35,033 bases of DNA from Faecalibacterium sp. An121 (GTDB lineage: Bacteria; Bacillota; Clostridia; Oscillospirales; Ruminococcaceae). The stretch's first letter is position 1; the number at the start of each line of letters is the position of its first letter. A program made the translations under genes and the position numbers. The notes beneath the pieces were generated by a model, which was given only the letters and a program-made list of their open reading frames with translations, searched no databases and was not told the origin of the DNA. This document shows, one piece after another, positions 16,529-23,919 of this stretch. The DNA is taken from assembly GCF_002160915.1 (NCBI RefSeq), contig NZ_NFLM01000024.1, forward strand, positions 1-35,033, read 5' to 3'.

Positions 16529-18217
16529 TCAGGTCCAGAGGCTGGGGTTGTGCCAGCGCGCGTCTAGGGCGGCGCTGAACAGCCGTCCGTTCAGCACCGT
16601 GCGGATGGTCACCTCTTTGGCGTGGGGGGTGAGGGCGCCGTCCGCTTCCATGGCGTTCAGGATGCCGTCGCAGCCGGCGGGGGCGGGCCGGATGCACGCA
16701 TCCAGCGTCCGGTCATCGGCGTCCAGTACCAGGGCTTCGGGGCGGTCGGCGGTCCAGGGCTGCCAGGCGGGCAGAGCGTCGGCCCGGGGCGTCCCGGTGC
16801 GCAGGAAAGCGCCCACCGCCTGGAGGAAAGCGTCGCTCATGGCGGCAAAGCCCGCGCTCGAAAGGCCGGCCAGGCCCGCCAGGTCGTTTTCGTCCGACAG
16901 CATGGGCAGGCAGATGCCGTGGTAAGAGCCAAGGCCCAGGGCATGGATGGGGCTGCGGCTGTCCGGCGCGCCGTAGGCGATGCGGCACAGCCAGATGGGG
17001 GCGGCGTACCCGCCGTCGGTCAGGGTCCGGGCGGCGGCGGGCCCGTTGTACAGCTGGTAGAGCTCGGAGCCATACCCGACGGCCCACTGCCGGGCCGCCG
17101 CGGCCTCGCCGGCCGTGAGGCCCTGGGCCTGGTAGAAGTCGGGGAAGGGGTTGAACAGGCTGAACTCGGTGCTGGCGGTGGCCAGCAGCAGGGGGACGGC
17201 GTTGCAGGCGCCCCGGGCAAAACCGTCCCGGGGCAGGGTGACCCCGTCGGCGTACAGATGGGGGAAGCTGCTCATCCGCAGATCGCCCCCGTCGGGCATC
17301 TGCATACAGATGCGGGCGGGGTCCAGATCGTACAGCCAGCGGCGCACCTCCTCCCGGTCCTCCAGCAGCCAGCCGAAGGCGGTCTCCGGGTCGGGGCACA
17401 GGCCGTCCTCCACCGCCAGCGGGGCAAAGGCCCGCGCGATCTGCCGGGCGCTGGCCTGGGGGTCCGCCGCCGACAGTCCCCCGGACAGGGACACCGCCTT
17501 GTGGAACCGCCCGGCAAAGCAGGGGCTGGCCAGCATGGCCAGCACGTCCCGGCCGCCCGCCGAAAAGCCCATGGCGGTGACGTTGCCGGGGTCCCCGCCA
17601 AAGGCGGCGATGTTGTCCCGCACCCAGTCAAAGGCTTTGGCCGCGTCCAGCAGGGCGTAGTTGCCGGTGCTGTCGGGGCCGTTCTGGAGGGCGGGCAGAC
17701 AGTTGAAGCCCAGCAGCCCCAGCCGGTATCCCACCGACACAAAGACGCAGCCGGCCCGGGCGGCCAGCTTGGCGCCGGACATCTCCCGGGTGGAGCCGGT
17801 GCGGTTGCCGCCGCCGTGGAAATACACCACCACCGGCAGCTGCGCGGCCCCGTCGGGGGCGTAGATGTCCAGCCGGAGGCAGTCCTCGACGCCCACAGGC
17901 ATCCCGTTGCAGGGCTGCAGGGCCAGGGGAGCGGGGGCGGTGCAGTCCAGAGGCCCGGTCCAGGACGCGGGGTCCTGGGGCGGCTGCCACCGCAGCAGCC
18001 CGGCGGGCGCGGCGGCATAGGGCACCCCATACCAGACAAGGGCCCCGTGGGCGGTCTGCCCGCCCTGCACCTGGCCCCAGCGGGTGGGGCGGAGGGTCCC
18101 CCGGAGGGGCTGCGGGCCGGGGGCGGCTTGGGCCGGGAGCTGCGGCGCGGCCCACAGGCCGGCCGCGGTGAGGGCGCCCGCCTTCAAAAAGCTGCGCCGG
18201 GAAAATGCATCGTGCAT
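16529..18217 (-). CDS. Secreted carboxylesterase type B with Tat-type signal peptide
   Basis: This is an alpha/beta-hydrolase of the type B carboxylesterase family, which cleaves ester bonds. The substrate is unknown. The 562-residue precursor starts with a twin-arginine motif SRRSFLK (6-12), a hydrophobic stretch and an AQA-AP cleavage site after about residue 31. The catalytic set is recognisable: oxyanion loop HGGG (134-137), nucleophile Ser219 in GFSAGG, probable acid Glu351 in STEFSLF and His433 in SYHGICLP. AAGGAAGG lies about 8 bp before the ATG. The gene stands alone on the minus strand between ribF and rpsO with its own promoter and terminator, so it is probably a later insertion into a conserved gene order. 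Export by Tat requires a translocase that is not in this window. Confidence 0.88.
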   Translation of the reverse strand: MHDAFSRRSFLKAGALTAAGLWAAPQLPAQAAPGPQPLRGTLRPTRWGQVQGGQTAHGALVWYGVPYAAAPAGLLRWQPPQDPASWTGPLDCTAPAPLALQPCNGMPVGVEDCLRLDIYAPDGAAQLPVVVYFHGGGNRTGSTREMSGAKLAARAGCVFVSVGYRLGLLGFNCLPALQNGPDSTGNYALLDAAKAFDWVRDNIAAFGGDPGNVTAMGFSAGGRDVLAMLASPCFAGRFHKAVSLSGGLSAADPQASARQIARAFAPLAVEDGLCPDPETAFGWLLEDREEVRRWLYDLDPARICMQMPDGGDLRMSSFPHLYADGVTLPRDGFARGACNAVPLLLATASTEFSLFNPFPDFYQAQGLTAGEAAAARQWAVGYGSELYQLYNGPAAARTLTDGGYAAPIWLCRIAYGAPDSRSPIHALGLGSYHGICLPMLSDENDLAGLAGLSSAGFAAMSDAFLQAVGAFLRTGTPRADALPAWQPWTADRPEALVLDADDRTLDACIRPAPAGCDGILNAMEADGALTPHAKEVTIRTVLNGRLFSAALDARWHNPSLWT

Positions 18218-18252
18218 GGAACAGGTTCCTTCCTTTCGGATAAACTACATAT

Positions 18253-18280
18253 AGTATACCGTGTTTGGGCCCGGACGCAA
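18253..18280 (-). promoter_or_regulatory. Promoter of the carboxylesterase
   Basis: On the minus strand, TTGCGT (18275-18280) and TATACT (18253-18258) are separated by 16 bp, about 40 bp before the start codon. The -10 region is embedded in an AT-rich patch (TATACTATAT). Confidence 0.6.
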
Positions 18281-18343
18281 GTGCGTTTTGGGGCCAAAGG
18301 CGCGGACAGAAAAAATTGTTTCAACAAATCCCGTTCCGGACGC

Positions 18344-18372
18344 TTGCTTTTTGTGTGCATTTTTGCTATACT
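18344..18372 (+). promoter_or_regulatory. Promoter of rpsO
   Basis: TTGCTT (18344-18349) and TATACT (18367-18372) are separated by 17 bp. TGC precedes the -10 box, an extended -10. The predicted leader is about 95 nt. Confidence 0.75.
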
Positions 18373-18378
18373 ATCCAC

Positions 18379-18473
18379 GTTACCGCGGCGCAGCGCTGGG
18401 AGTATGCCCACAATGGGAGGACCGGTTCCCACCGCCTCGTCACGGCAGAATTCATGGAAAGAGGTAGATACAA
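18379..18473 (+). other. rpsO 5' leader, possible S15 autoregulatory RNA
   Basis: The leader contains the short pairings TGGG/CCCA and TGGGA/TCCCA around positions 18396-18438, then the ribosome site AAAGAGG before the ATG. Ribosomal protein S15 represses its own mRNA in several bacteria through a structured leader. No family consensus could be confirmed here by eye, so this is only a candidate. Confidence 0.3.
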
Positions 18474-18728
18474 ATGAACAAACAGGAAGTTATGGCCAAG
18501 GTCGCCCTCAACGAGAAGGACACCGGCTCCCCCGAGGTGCAGGTCGCTCTGCTGACCGCTCACATCAATGAGCTGAACGAGCACCTGAAGAAGAACCCCA
18601 ACGATCACCACAGCCGCCGCGGTCTGCTGAAGATGGTCGGCCGCCGCCGCAATCTGCTGGCTTACCTGCAGAAGAAGGATGTGGAGCGCTACCGCGCCCT
18701 GATCGCAACGCTGGGTCTGCGCAAGTAA
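18474..18728 (+). CDS. rpsO: 30S ribosomal protein S15
   Basis: S15 is a primary binder of the central domain of 16S rRNA. The 84-residue protein has the hallmark sequence [19 protein letters not shown], the [22 protein letters not shown] helix (cited in part) and a basic C-terminus ending GLRK. It is close to the usual 85-90 residues. It has its own promoter and terminator. It precedes pnp, an order conserved in many bacteria. Confidence 0.97.
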   Translation: MNKQEVMAKVALNEKDTGSPEVQVALLTAHINELNEHLKKNPNDHHSRRGLLKMVGRRRNLLAYLQKKDVERYRALIATLGLRK

Positions 18729-18743
18729 TTACAATGAACGAGG

Positions 18744-18780
18744 GGCAGGCGCCATGCACAGGTGCCTGCCTTTTTGTTTT
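18744..18780 (+). terminator. Intrinsic terminator of rpsO
   Basis: GGCAGGCGCC (18744-18753) pairs with GGTGCCTGCC (18761-18770) over 10 bp with one G-T pair and a 7-nt loop, followed by TTTTTGTTTT. It starts 15 bp after the rpsO stop. Confidence 0.9.
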
Positions 18781-18952
18781 GGCCCCCGGGGTATGGATCA
18801 AACATCGGTAAGCAGGGCCGCCGCTGCGTGTTGCAGCAGTAAATCGAGGGCCCAAGCTGCGGCTTGGGCGCTGGACTTATTGCTATAGCCCGCGGCGGCC
18901 GGCCTTGGAAGGCAGGCGCCCAGAGCGCCTGGATGAACAAGGAGGTAACTAG
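18781..18952 (+). other. pnp upstream/leader region with perfect hairpin
   Basis: This 172-bp region has a perfect 8-bp stem, GCCCAAGC (18851-18858) with GCTTGGGC (18863-18870), and a TGCG loop. A weaker AGGCGC/GCGCCT hairpin lies near 18912-18930. No T run follows the first stem, so it is not an intrinsic terminator. A TGCTATA near 18881 resembles a -10 box but has no convincing -35 partner. In other bacteria pnp leaders carry a stem that is cut by RNase III and then used for PNPase autoregulation; that role is only a possibility here. Confidence 0.4.
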
Positions 18953-21094
18953 ATGGCAATCGAATTCGGCTCCCGCAAAGAGACATTCCCCCACTACAAG
19001 GTCTACGAGATGGAACTGGCCGGCCGCCCCTTCAAGGTCGAGATGGGCAAGATGTGCGGCCTGTCCAACGCCAGCGCCCTGATCCGCTACGGTGAGACGG
19101 TGGTGCTGTGCAACGTCACCATGAGCCCCAAGCCCCGGGAAGGGGTGGACTTCTTCCCCCTGAGTGTGGAATACGAGGAGAAGCTCTACGCTGCGGGCCG
19201 CATCCCCGGCAGCTTTATGCGCCGTGAGGGCCGTCCCGGCGAGCGCGCCATCCTGACCAGCCGTGTGGTGGACCGCCCCATGCGCCCCCTGTTCCCCAAG
19301 GAGATGCGCAACGACGTCTGCATCACCATGACCGTCATGAGCCTGGACCCCGATTGCAGCCCCGAGATCGCCGGCATGATCGGCGCGTCGCTGGTGACCG
19401 CCGTCTCCGAGATCCCCTGGAACGGCCCCATCGCCGGGGTGCAGGTGGGCCTGGTGGAGGGCGAGATCGTCCTCAACCCCACCTATGAGCAGCGGCAGGT
19501 CAGCGACCTGGCCCTGACGGTGGCCGGCACCATGGACAAGATCGTCATGATCGAGGCCGGCGCCAACGAGGTGGACGAGGACACCATGCTGCAGGCCATC
19601 AAGGACGCCCATGTGGAGATCAAGAAGGTGATCGCCTTCATCAACGGCATCGTGGCCGAGCGGGGCAAGCCCAAGGTGCAGTTCCAGACCGCGGGCATCG
19701 ACATGGATATCTTCCACGCGGTGCGGGACAAGTACCTGGACCGCTTCAAGGCTGCCATGGACACCGATGACAAGAACGTGCGGGACGCGGCGCTGCTGCC
19801 CATCCTGGACGACATCGCCGCCGAGTACCCCGACCTGTCCGCCGCCGACCTGGATCTGATCAGCTACAAGATGCAAAAGCAGATCGTCCGCCGCTGGCTG
19901 CTGGACGAGGGCAAGCGGGTGGACGGCCGCGGCATCAACGAGATCCGGCCCCTGGCCGCCGAAGTGGGCATCCTGCCCCGGGTCCACGGTTCGGGTATGT
20001 TCACCCGCGGCCAGACCCAGGTGCTGACCACCTGTACCCTGGGCGGCACCAAGGACAGCCAGACCATGGACGATTTGACCGACGAGCAGACCAAGCGGTA
20101 TATCCACCACTACAACTTCCCGCCCTATTCGGTGGGCGAGGCCCGTTCGCCCCGCAGCCCCGGCCGGCGTGAGATCGGCCACGGCGCCCTGGCCGAGCGC
20201 GCCCTGGTGCCGGTGCTGCCCTCGATGGAGGACTTCCCCTACACCATCCGCTGCGTGTCCGAGGTGCTCAGCTCCAACGGCTCCACCTCCCAGGCTTCCA
20301 TCTGCGGCTCCACTCTGGCCCTGATGGATGCGGGCGTGCCCATCAAGGCGCCGGTGGCCGGCATCAGCTGCGGCCTGATCACCGAGGGCGACCGCTGGAT
20401 GACCATGCTGGACATCCAGGGCGTGGAGGATTTCCACGGCGACATGGACTTCAAGGTGGGCGGCACCCGCAAGGGCATCACCGCCATCCAGATGGATATC
20501 AAGATCGACGGCCTGACCTACGAGATCATCGCGGACGCCTTTGAGAAGTGCCGCAAGGGCCGGCTGTATATCCTGGATGAGATCATCAAGCCGGTCATCG
20601 CCGAGCCCCGCCATGAGCTGAGCCGCTGGGCGCCCAAGATGTTCAGCATCGTCATCCCCACCGACAAGATCAAGGACGTCATCGGCAAGGGCGGCAAGGT
20701 GATCCAGGAGATCTGCGCCAACTGCAACTGCAAGATCGACGTGCAGGAGGACGGCCACGTCTTTGTCTCGGCCATCGACCAGGAGGACGCCAAGCGGGCC
20801 ATCTTCACCATCAAGACCATCGTGGAAGATCCCGAGATCGGCGCCATCTACAAGGGCAAGGTCACCCGCCTGATGAACTTCGGCGCCTTTGTGGAGATCG
20901 CCCCGGGCAAAGAGGGCCTTGTGCACATCTCCAAGCTGGACACCAAGCGGGTCGAGCGGGTGGAGGATGTGGTGGCTGTGGGCGACGCCATCGTGGTCAA
21001 GGTCACCGACATCGACCAGCAGGGCCGCATCAACCTGTCCCGCCGGGATGCCATCATCGCCCTGGAGGCCCGCAAGCACGGCCAGAAGGACTGA
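18953..21094 (+). CDS. pnp: Polyribonucleotide nucleotidyltransferase (PNPase)
   Basis: PNPase is a 3'-to-5' phosphorolytic exoribonuclease and a core enzyme of RNA decay, acting as a trimer. The 713-residue protein has a first RNase PH domain (with FFPLSVEYEEKLYAAGRIPG), a linking alpha-helical domain and a second RNase PH domain. The second domain has PRVHGSGMFTRGQTQVL, GRREIGHGALAERAL and SNGSTSQASICGSTLALMDAG, all cited in part. A KH domain (GKGG at 578-581) and a C-terminal S1 domain (YKGKVTRLMNFGAFVEI) follow. The start has the strong site AAGGAGGT (18939-18946) 6 bp upstream. The protein is full length. Confidence 0.97.
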   Translation: MAIEFGSRKETFPHYKVYEMELAGRPFKVEMGKMCGLSNASALIRYGETVVLCNVTMSPKPREGVDFFPLSVEYEEKLYAAGRIPGSFMRREGRPGERAILTSRVVDRPMRPLFPKEMRNDVCITMTVMSLDPDCSPEIAGMIGASLVTAVSEIPWNGPIAGVQVGLVEGEIVLNPTYEQRQVSDLALTVAGTMDKIVMIEAGANEVDEDTMLQAIKDAHVEIKKVIAFINGIVAERGKPKVQFQTAGIDMDIFHAVRDKYLDRFKAAMDTDDKNVRDAALLPILDDIAAEYPDLSAADLDLISYKMQKQIVRRWLLDEGKRVDGRGINEIRPLAAEVGILPRVHGSGMFTRGQTQVLTTCTLGGTKDSQTMDDLTDEQTKRYIHHYNFPPYSVGEARSPRSPGRREIGHGALAERALVPVLPSMEDFPYTIRCVSEVLSSNGSTSQASICGSTLALMDAGVPIKAPVAGISCGLITEGDRWMTMLDIQGVEDFHGDMDFKVGGTRKGITAIQMDIKIDGLTYEIIADAFEKCRKGRLYILDEIIKPVIAEPRHELSRWAPKMFSIVIPTDKIKDVIGKGGKVIQEICANCNCKIDVQEDGHVFVSAIDQEDAKRAIFTIKTIVEDPEIGAIYKGKVTRLMNFGAFVEIAPGKEGLVHISKLDTKRVERVEDVVAVGDAIVVKVTDIDQQGRINLSRRDAIIALEARKHGQKD

Positions 21095-21127
21095 ACCTGA
21101 CCAGCTGACGGCCATACAAAGCATACC

Positions 21128-21161
21128 GACCGCCCCTTCTTTCCCGGAGGGGCGGTTTTTG
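21128..21161 (+). terminator. Intrinsic terminator of pnp
   Basis: ACCGCCCCT (21129-21137) pairs with AGGGGCGGT (21148-21156) over 9 bp with a 10-nt loop. TTTTT follows (21156-21160). Confidence 0.88.
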
Positions 21162-21194
21162 TGTGCCGGAAAGGTGTGACTTCTGCCCGGCGGC

Positions 21195-21223
21195 TTGTAC
21201 TGCGCCCTCTTTTTTGCTATTAT
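21195..21223 (+). promoter_or_regulatory. Promoter of glyA
   Basis: TTGTAC (21195-21200) and TATTAT (21218-21223) are separated by 17 bp. TGC precedes the -10 box. The leader of about 60 nt shows no recognisable riboswitch. Confidence 0.65.
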
Positions 21224-21293
21224 GATAGAGTAAGCAAAAACGCTGCACAGGGCGGCGGGACTTCACTTTTTTCACAAAGAGAGGGGTATGGAA

Positions 21294-22547
21294 ATGTATA
21301 AGGAAATGATGGACACCATCGGCATGGTGAACGGCGTGGACCCGGAAGTGGGCGCCGCCATGGGCCGGGAGCTGACCCGCCAGCGCCAGAACATCGAGCT
21401 GATCGCCAGTGAGAACATCGTCTCCCCGGCCGTGATGGCCGCCATGGGCAGCGTGCTGACCAACAAGTACGCCGAGGGCCTGCCGGGCAAGCGCTATTAC
21501 GGCGGCTGCGCCTATGTGGATGAGGTGGAGAACATCGCCATCCGCCGCGCCTGCGAGCTGTTCGGCGCAAAGTACGCCAACGTCCAGCCCCACTCGGGCG
21601 CCCAGGCCAACCTCGCGGTCTACTTTGCCCTGCTGGAGCTGGGGGATACCGTCATGGGGATGGACCTGTCCCAGGGCGGCCACCTGACCCACGGCTCGCC
21701 GGTGAATATGTCGGGCAAAAATTACCGCTTCGTCTCCTACGGGGTAGGGGAGGACGGCCGCATCGACTACGACGCGGTGGAGAAGGCGGTCAAAAAGGCC
21801 CGGCCCAAGATGCTGGTGGCGGGCGCGTCGGCCTATCCCCGGGCCATCGACTTTGAGCGGCTGGCCCAGATCGCCCACGGCTACGGCGCCTACCTGATGG
21901 TGGATATGGCCCACATCGCCGGCCTGGTGGCGGGCGGGGCGCACCAGAACCCGGTGCCCTACGCCGACGTGGTGACCACCACCACCCACAAGACCCTGCG
22001 CGGCCCCCGCGGCGGCCTGATCCTGACCAACAACCCCGTGCTGGCCAAGCGGATCAACTCGGCGGTCTTCCCCGGCACCCAGGGCGGCCCCCTCGAGCAC
22101 GTCATCGCGGCCAAGGCGGTCTGCTTCGGGGAGGCTTTGCAGCCCGCGTTCAAGGCGTACGCCCACAAGATCGTGGAGAACGCCCAGGTGCTGGCAGGGG
22201 AGCTGATGGCCCGCGGGGTGCAGCTGGTATCGGGCGGCACCGACAACCACCTGATGCTGGTGGACCTGCGCAGCGAGGCCTGCACCGGCAAGGAGCTGGA
22301 AGCCCGTCTGGACGCGGTGCACATCACTGCCAACAAAAACACCGTCCCCGGTGAGACCCGCAGCCCCTTTGTCACGTCGGGTGTGCGGCTGGGCACCCCG
22401 GCGGTGACCACCCGCGGCATGGGTCCCGAGGAGATGAAGGTCATCGCGGGCTGCATCGCCGACTGCATCTGGAACTTTGACGAGCAGAAAGAGGACATCA
22501 ACGCCCGCGTGCTGTCCCTGACCGAGCGCTTCCCCCTCTACGAATAA
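21294..22547 (+). CDS. glyA: Serine hydroxymethyltransferase
   Basis: GlyA interconverts serine and glycine with tetrahydrofolate, feeding one-carbon units to purine and thymidylate synthesis. It is a PLP enzyme of about 417 residues. Visible signatures are [38 protein letters not shown], and the PLP-lysine motif [14 protein letters not shown], whose Lys is residue 233 from this start. An ATG at 21288 is also in frame, but it abuts the AGAGAGGGG ribosome site. The ATG at 21294 has normal spacing and is preferred. The gene has its own promoter. It converges on cysE, and the repeat copy B fills the gap. Confidence 0.95.
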   Translation: MYKEMMDTIGMVNGVDPEVGAAMGRELTRQRQNIELIASENIVSPAVMAAMGSVLTNKYAEGLPGKRYYGGCAYVDEVENIAIRRACELFGAKYANVQPHSGAQANLAVYFALLELGDTVMGMDLSQGGHLTHGSPVNMSGKNYRFVSYGVGEDGRIDYDAVEKAVKKARPKMLVAGASAYPRAIDFERLAQIAHGYGAYLMVDMAHIAGLVAGGAHQNPVPYADVVTTTTHKTLRGPRGGLILTNNPVLAKRINSAVFPGTQGGPLEHVIAAKAVCFGEALQPAFKAYAHKIVENAQVLAGELMARGVQLVSGGTDNHLMLVDLRSEACTGKELEARLDAVHITANKNTVPGETRSPFVTSGVRLGTPAVTTRGMGPEEMKVIAGCIADCIWNFDEQKEDINARVLSLTERFPLYE

Positions 22548-22572
22548 ATACAAAAGCCGCCCCTGAGGCTCT

Positions 22573-22767
22573 AGATTGTCAAAAAAAGTCCCGTCCAGCC
22601 GACATGTGCGGATGGACGGGACACATACAGGGAAATTTAGCGCCGAGAGTGTGCGAGGCCGCAAGGCCGAGTGCGCGGTTCGGCGCTCAATTTTGTCCCC
22701 AGGGGGATACCAGGGGGAAGGAATTTCTGACGCGCGACTGCGCGCAGAAATGGGTTCCCCCTGGAGC
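22573..22767 (-). repeat. Structured intergenic repeat, copy B (3' of cysE)
   Basis: This 195-bp element is the inverted second copy of the repeat at 16287-16480. Read on the minus strand it starts 4 bp after the cysE stop. It shows the same three stem-loops and ends with a perfect 10-bp stem, GTCCCGTCCA with TGGACGGGAC (22588-22622), and seven T. The apical hairpin at 22731-22744 differs from copy A by a compensatory C-G to G-C change. The second stem has a compensatory T-A to C-G change. The last hairpin with its T run may act as the cysE terminator. Confidence 0.9.
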
Positions 22768-22771
22768 GCAG

Positions 22772-23479
22772 TCAGCGCTTGTCCGGCCCGTCCGGCTCGG
22801 GCCGCAGCAGGGGATTGGAGCGGGCGGCCACCTGTGTGGCGGTGGGCGGCAGCTCTCCCTGGGCGGCTTTTTCCAGCTGGCTGACCCGCTGGTCCAGGGC
22901 GGTGATCCGCTGGGCCACCAGATCCGGCAGATCCTGCTGGTCCAGGTCGTCGGCGGGGTTGACCGCCTTGTTGTTGATCCGCACCACTTCGGCGGGCACG
23001 CCCACCGCCGTGCAGTTGGCGGGCAGATTGCGCAGCACCACGCTGCCGGCGCCCACCCGGGCGTTGTCCCCGATGTACACCGGGCCCAGCACCTTGGTGC
23101 CGGCGCCGATCAGCACGTTGTCGCCCAGGGTGGGATGGCGCTTGCCGGTGTCCTTGCCGGTGCCTCCCAGGGTGACCCCGTGGTAGATGGTGCAGTTGTC
23201 CCCGATCTCGGTGGTCTCGCCAAAGACGATGCCCATGCCGTGGTCGATGAACAGCCGGCTGCCGATGGTGGCCCCGGGGTGGATCTCGATGCCGGTCTTG
23301 TGGCGGCCCCGCTGGCTGATCCACCGGGCCAGGAAAAAGTGGCCGTGCCGGTACAGCCAGTGGGCGATGCGGTGATACACCAGGATGTGGAAGCCCGGAT
23401 ACAGCAGCATCACTTCCAGCACGCTGCGGGCGGCCGGGTCTTTGCGCTGGATGTTGCGGGCGTCGTCAAGCAGCCCCAT
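22772..23479 (-). CDS. cysE: Serine O-acetyltransferase
   Basis: CysE acetylates serine with acetyl-CoA, the first step of cysteine synthesis. The 235-residue protein has an N-terminal helical domain ([17 protein letters not shown]) and a left-handed beta-helix of hexapeptide repeats. The motif EIHPGATIG leads to the catalytic [16 protein letters not shown] (His80). [16 protein letters not shown] closes the active site. The C-terminal tail beyond about residue 180 is hydrophilic, contains a short coiled-coil-like [19 protein letters not shown] segment and is longer than in minimal CysE proteins. AAGGAGGGG lies 7 bp before the ATG at 23479. The neighbouring glyA also acts on serine, but the two genes are convergent. 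Confidence 0.95.
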   Translation of the reverse strand: MGLLDDARNIQRKDPAARSVLEVMLLYPGFHILVYHRIAHWLYRHGHFFLARWISQRGRHKTGIEIHPGATIGSRLFIDHGMGIVFGETTEIGDNCTIYHGVTLGGTGKDTGKRHPTLGDNVLIGAGTKVLGPVYIGDNARVGAGSVVLRNLPANCTAVGVPAEVVRINNKAVNPADDLDQQDLPDLVAQRITALDQRVSQLEKAAQGELPPTATQVAARSNPLLRPEPDGPDKR

Positions 23480-23523
23480 AAGCAAACCCCTCCTTGCTTT
23501 TATGACAGGTCTTGTTCCCCTTT

Positions 23524-23552
23524 ATTTTAACACAGGCGGGGGATAAAGTACA
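23524..23552 (-). promoter_or_regulatory. Probable promoter of cysE
   Basis: On the minus strand, TGTACT (23547-23552) and TAAAAT (23524-23529) are separated by 17 bp. The short leader of about 40 nt has no room for a cysteine T-box. Confidence 0.45.
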
Positions 23553-23588
23553 GCGCGGCGGCCCTTTTGGCCCCCGCAAAGTGCAAAA

Positions 23589-23612
23589 CGCCCCCGCCGG
23601 GGCGGTATTTTT
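23589..23612. terminator. Terminator-like hairpin in the cysE/pyr divergent region
   Basis: CGCCCC (23589-23594) pairs with GGGGCG (23599-23604) around a CGCC loop, followed by GTATTTTT on the plus strand and preceded by AAAA. It lies upstream of both divergent promoters, so it ends no visible gene. It may insulate the two units or be a relic. Confidence 0.4.
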
Positions 23613-23679
23613 GTGAGCTTTACTAAAAATTTACCTGGACAGCGCCCCGACTTCTCACAAACAAAATCCCTCCAGAGCA

Positions 23680-23709
23680 TTGACACTTTTTGCGTTTCTA
23701 TGATAAAAT
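23680..23709 (+). promoter_or_regulatory. Promoter of the pyrC-F-K-D operon
   Basis: A perfect TTGACA (23680-23685) and TAAAAT (23704-23709) are separated by 18 bp, with TGA directly before the -10 box. The start near 23716 gives an unusually long leader of about 245 nt. Confidence 0.8.
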
Positions 23710-23739
23710 ACCTGAAAGACATTCGGGCGCGTCCGAGAA

Positions 23740-23774
23740 GGCCCGGTCCCGCCGGGCCGGATGCAGCCCGGCGG
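23740..23774 (+). other. Mutually exclusive GC-rich hairpins in the pyr leader
   Basis: GGCCCGG (23740-23746) can pair with CCGGGCC (23752-23758). The segment CCGCCGGGC (23749-23757) can instead pair over 9 bp with GCCCGGCGG (23766-23774). The two stems share bases, so only one can form. The second covers the first two G of the Shine-Dalgarno sequence GGAGAGG (23773-23779) of the leader ORF. A switch in leader translation is an inference. Confidence 0.55.
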
Positions 23775-23787
23775 AGAGGAAAGGGGA

Positions 23788-23886
23788 ATGTGTGCCATGC
23801 TGTGCGCCCACGGGTACAACAAGCTGAAAATGTGCTTTGCAGCCGGGTTTTTCGCAGCCGGTGTTTTCCCTGTTCGTGAAAGTTGA
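23788..23886 (+). CDS. Putative pyr operon leader peptide (32 residues)
   Basis: A 33-codon frame starts at ATG 23788 with GGAGAGG (23773-23779) 8 bp upstream, and ends at TGA 23884-23886. The peptide opens with MCAMLCAHGYNKLK, is rich in Ala, Gly, Phe and Val in its second half, and resembles no known protein. Its stop codon's last base is the first base of the terminator stem, so a ribosome reaching the end would cover the 5' arm. T-rich codon runs (GGG TTT TTC, GTT TTC CCT) lie in its second half. It is probably a regulatory reading frame, with no function of the peptide itself. The alternative is a fortuitous short frame. Confidence 0.5.
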   Translation: MCAMLCAHGYNKLKMCFAAGFFAAGVFPVRES

Positions 23887-23919
23887 ACTTTTCCCTTTTT
23901 TGGGGAAAAGTTTTTTTTT
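23886..23919 (+). terminator. Attenuator terminator upstream of pyrC
   Basis: AACTTTTCCC (23886-23895) pairs perfectly with GGGAAAAGTT (23903-23912) around a T-rich 7-nt loop and runs into nine T (23911-23919). It stands 40 bp before the pyrC start and downstream of the strong promoter, so it must be bypassed to express the operon. The segment AAAGT (23879-23883 region) can form a small alternative stem with ACTTT, which overlaps the 5' arm. Confidence 0.85.

Noticed and set aside
21227-21293. A glycine or tetrahydrofolate riboswitch before glyA
   Set aside because: The leader is about 60 nt, too short for either class, and no conserved core was recognised.
22576-22884. Open frames running through the repeat copies that encode similar peptides
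   Set aside because: The similarity comes from the shared DNA repeat. The frames extend into neighbouring antisense sequence, lack ribosome sites, and the copies differ by stem-preserving rather than codon-preserving changes.
23486-23523. A cysteine T-box before cysE
   Set aside because: The distance from the predicted promoter to the start codon is about 40 nt, and no T-box motif is present.
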